A DNA stretch of 64,000 bases from Neobacillus niacini. GTDB lineage: Bacteria > Bacillota > Bacilli > Bacillales > Cytobacillaceae. A program made the position numbers and the translations under genes. Positions within the stretch are counted from its first letter, which is position 1, and each line of letters begins with the position of its first letter. Under the pieces are notes generated by a model, which saw nothing but the letters and a program-made list of their open reading frames with translations, had not been told where the DNA came from and did not search any database. Below are positions 63,641-64,000 of this stretch, piece after piece. The stretch lies in contig NZ_BAWM01000020.1 in NCBI RefSeq assembly GCF_000759675.1, forward strand, positions 45,045 through 109,044, read 5' to 3'.

Positions 63641-64000
63641 ATTCCAAACTAGATCCCCCTCTGGGGTGACCATGGACCCTTTTCTTTTTGTATTTCGGTC
63701 ACTCCAGCACCCTTGGAGTGACCGTGAACTCTCTTCTTTTTGTATTTCGGTCACTCCAGCACCCTTGGAGTGACCGTGAACTCTCTTCTTTTTATGTTTC
63801 GGTCACTCCAGCACCCTTGGAGTGACCGTGAACTCTCTTCTTTTTATGATTCGGTCACTCCAGCACCCTTGGAGTGACCGTGAACTCTCTTCTTTTTATG
63901 TTTCGGTCACTCCAGTACCCTTGGAGTGACCGTGAACTCTCTTCTTTTTGTATTTCGGTCACTCCAGCACCCTTGGAGTGACCGTGAACTCTCTTCTTTT
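63641..64000. repeat. 52-bp tandem hairpin array 2 (6 full units plus a degenerate one, runs off the window)
   Basis: Left arms GGTCACTCCA begin at 63697, 63749, 63801, 63853, 63905 and 63957, exactly 52 bp apart. Each forms a 10-bp stem with TGGAGTGACC around loop GCACCCT (once GTACCCT), followed by a GTGAACTCTCTTCTTTTT-type spacer. A degenerate unit ends at 63670. Spacer and loop differ from array 1 but are uniform within this array. The array fills the region upstream of secG. Confidence 0.95.

Overview
The window is chromosomal DNA from a low-GC, endospore-forming Bacillaceae, most likely Bacillus sensu lato (Neobacillus-like). The evidence is the B. subtilis-like gene order metQPN-yusE-yusF-yusG-gcvH-yusI-fadE-fadA-fadN-yuzL-yusU-yusV and the order secG-est-rnr-smpB-ssrA, plus a CotF-like spore coat gene, AGGAGG ribosome sites, and FadR, Fur and sigma-W sites of Bacillus type. 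I see no phage, insertion sequence, CRISPR array, rRNA or tRNA. The only RNA gene is tmRNA.

Layout. 1-4 kb: methionine ABC importer behind a SAM-I riboswitch, then an O-acetylhomoserine sulfhydrylase. 4-6 kb: small yus genes and gcvH. 6-12 kb: the fadNAE beta-oxidation operon under a FadR box. 12-17.7 kb: iron-siderophore uptake with ATPase, FhuF-like reductase, two permeases and a binding lipoprotein, controlled by five Fur boxes. 17.7-22 kb: a RodA/FtsW-family gene, a GalT-like protein, undecaprenyl-diphosphatase, an azoreductase and a 52-bp tandem hairpin array. 22-25.6 kb: a tungstate-type importer with its own regulator, followed by a two-component system. 28-30 kb: flotillin and NfeD behind a sigma-W promoter. 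30-39.7 kb: polar amino-acid importer, amino-acid antiporter, nadE, thioesterase, CDF metal exporter, AI-2E-family protein and small membrane proteins. 39.7-51.3 kb: a Tad/Flp pilus locus, with a pilin-led operon (flp, tadV, tadE, cpaB, tadZ, tadA, tadB, tadC, XRE regulator) facing a divergent set (DUF192 protein, two TadG-like proteins, a von Willebrand A protein). 51.3-55 kb: an IMEF-type encapsulin iron-storage operon (cargo, shell, ferredoxin), flanked by an unrecognised gene with a Fur-like promoter and by a CotF-like gene. 55.3-59 kb: a large secreted nucleotidase. 59-63.5 kb: ssrA, smpB, rnr, est, secG. 63.6-64 kb: a second 52-bp hairpin array.

How it fits together. Iron recurs: Fur-controlled uptake and reductive release at 12-17.7 kb, and storage in a protein shell at 52-54 kb. 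The shell operon encodes two proteins carrying the same encapsulation peptide (FTVGSLI), one at the C-terminus of the mineralising cargo and one at the N-terminus of a [2Fe-2S] ferredoxin. Next to it sits a gene of unknown function with a near-consensus sigma-A promoter whose spacer is a Fur-like box.

The most unusual non-coding features are two arrays of hairpins with an exact 52-bp period, 42 kb apart and each internally homogenised. Others are two copies of a ~130-bp imperfect palindrome, RNA structures inside the pilus operon, and a promoter plus two tiny ORFs between nadE and the antiporter gene.
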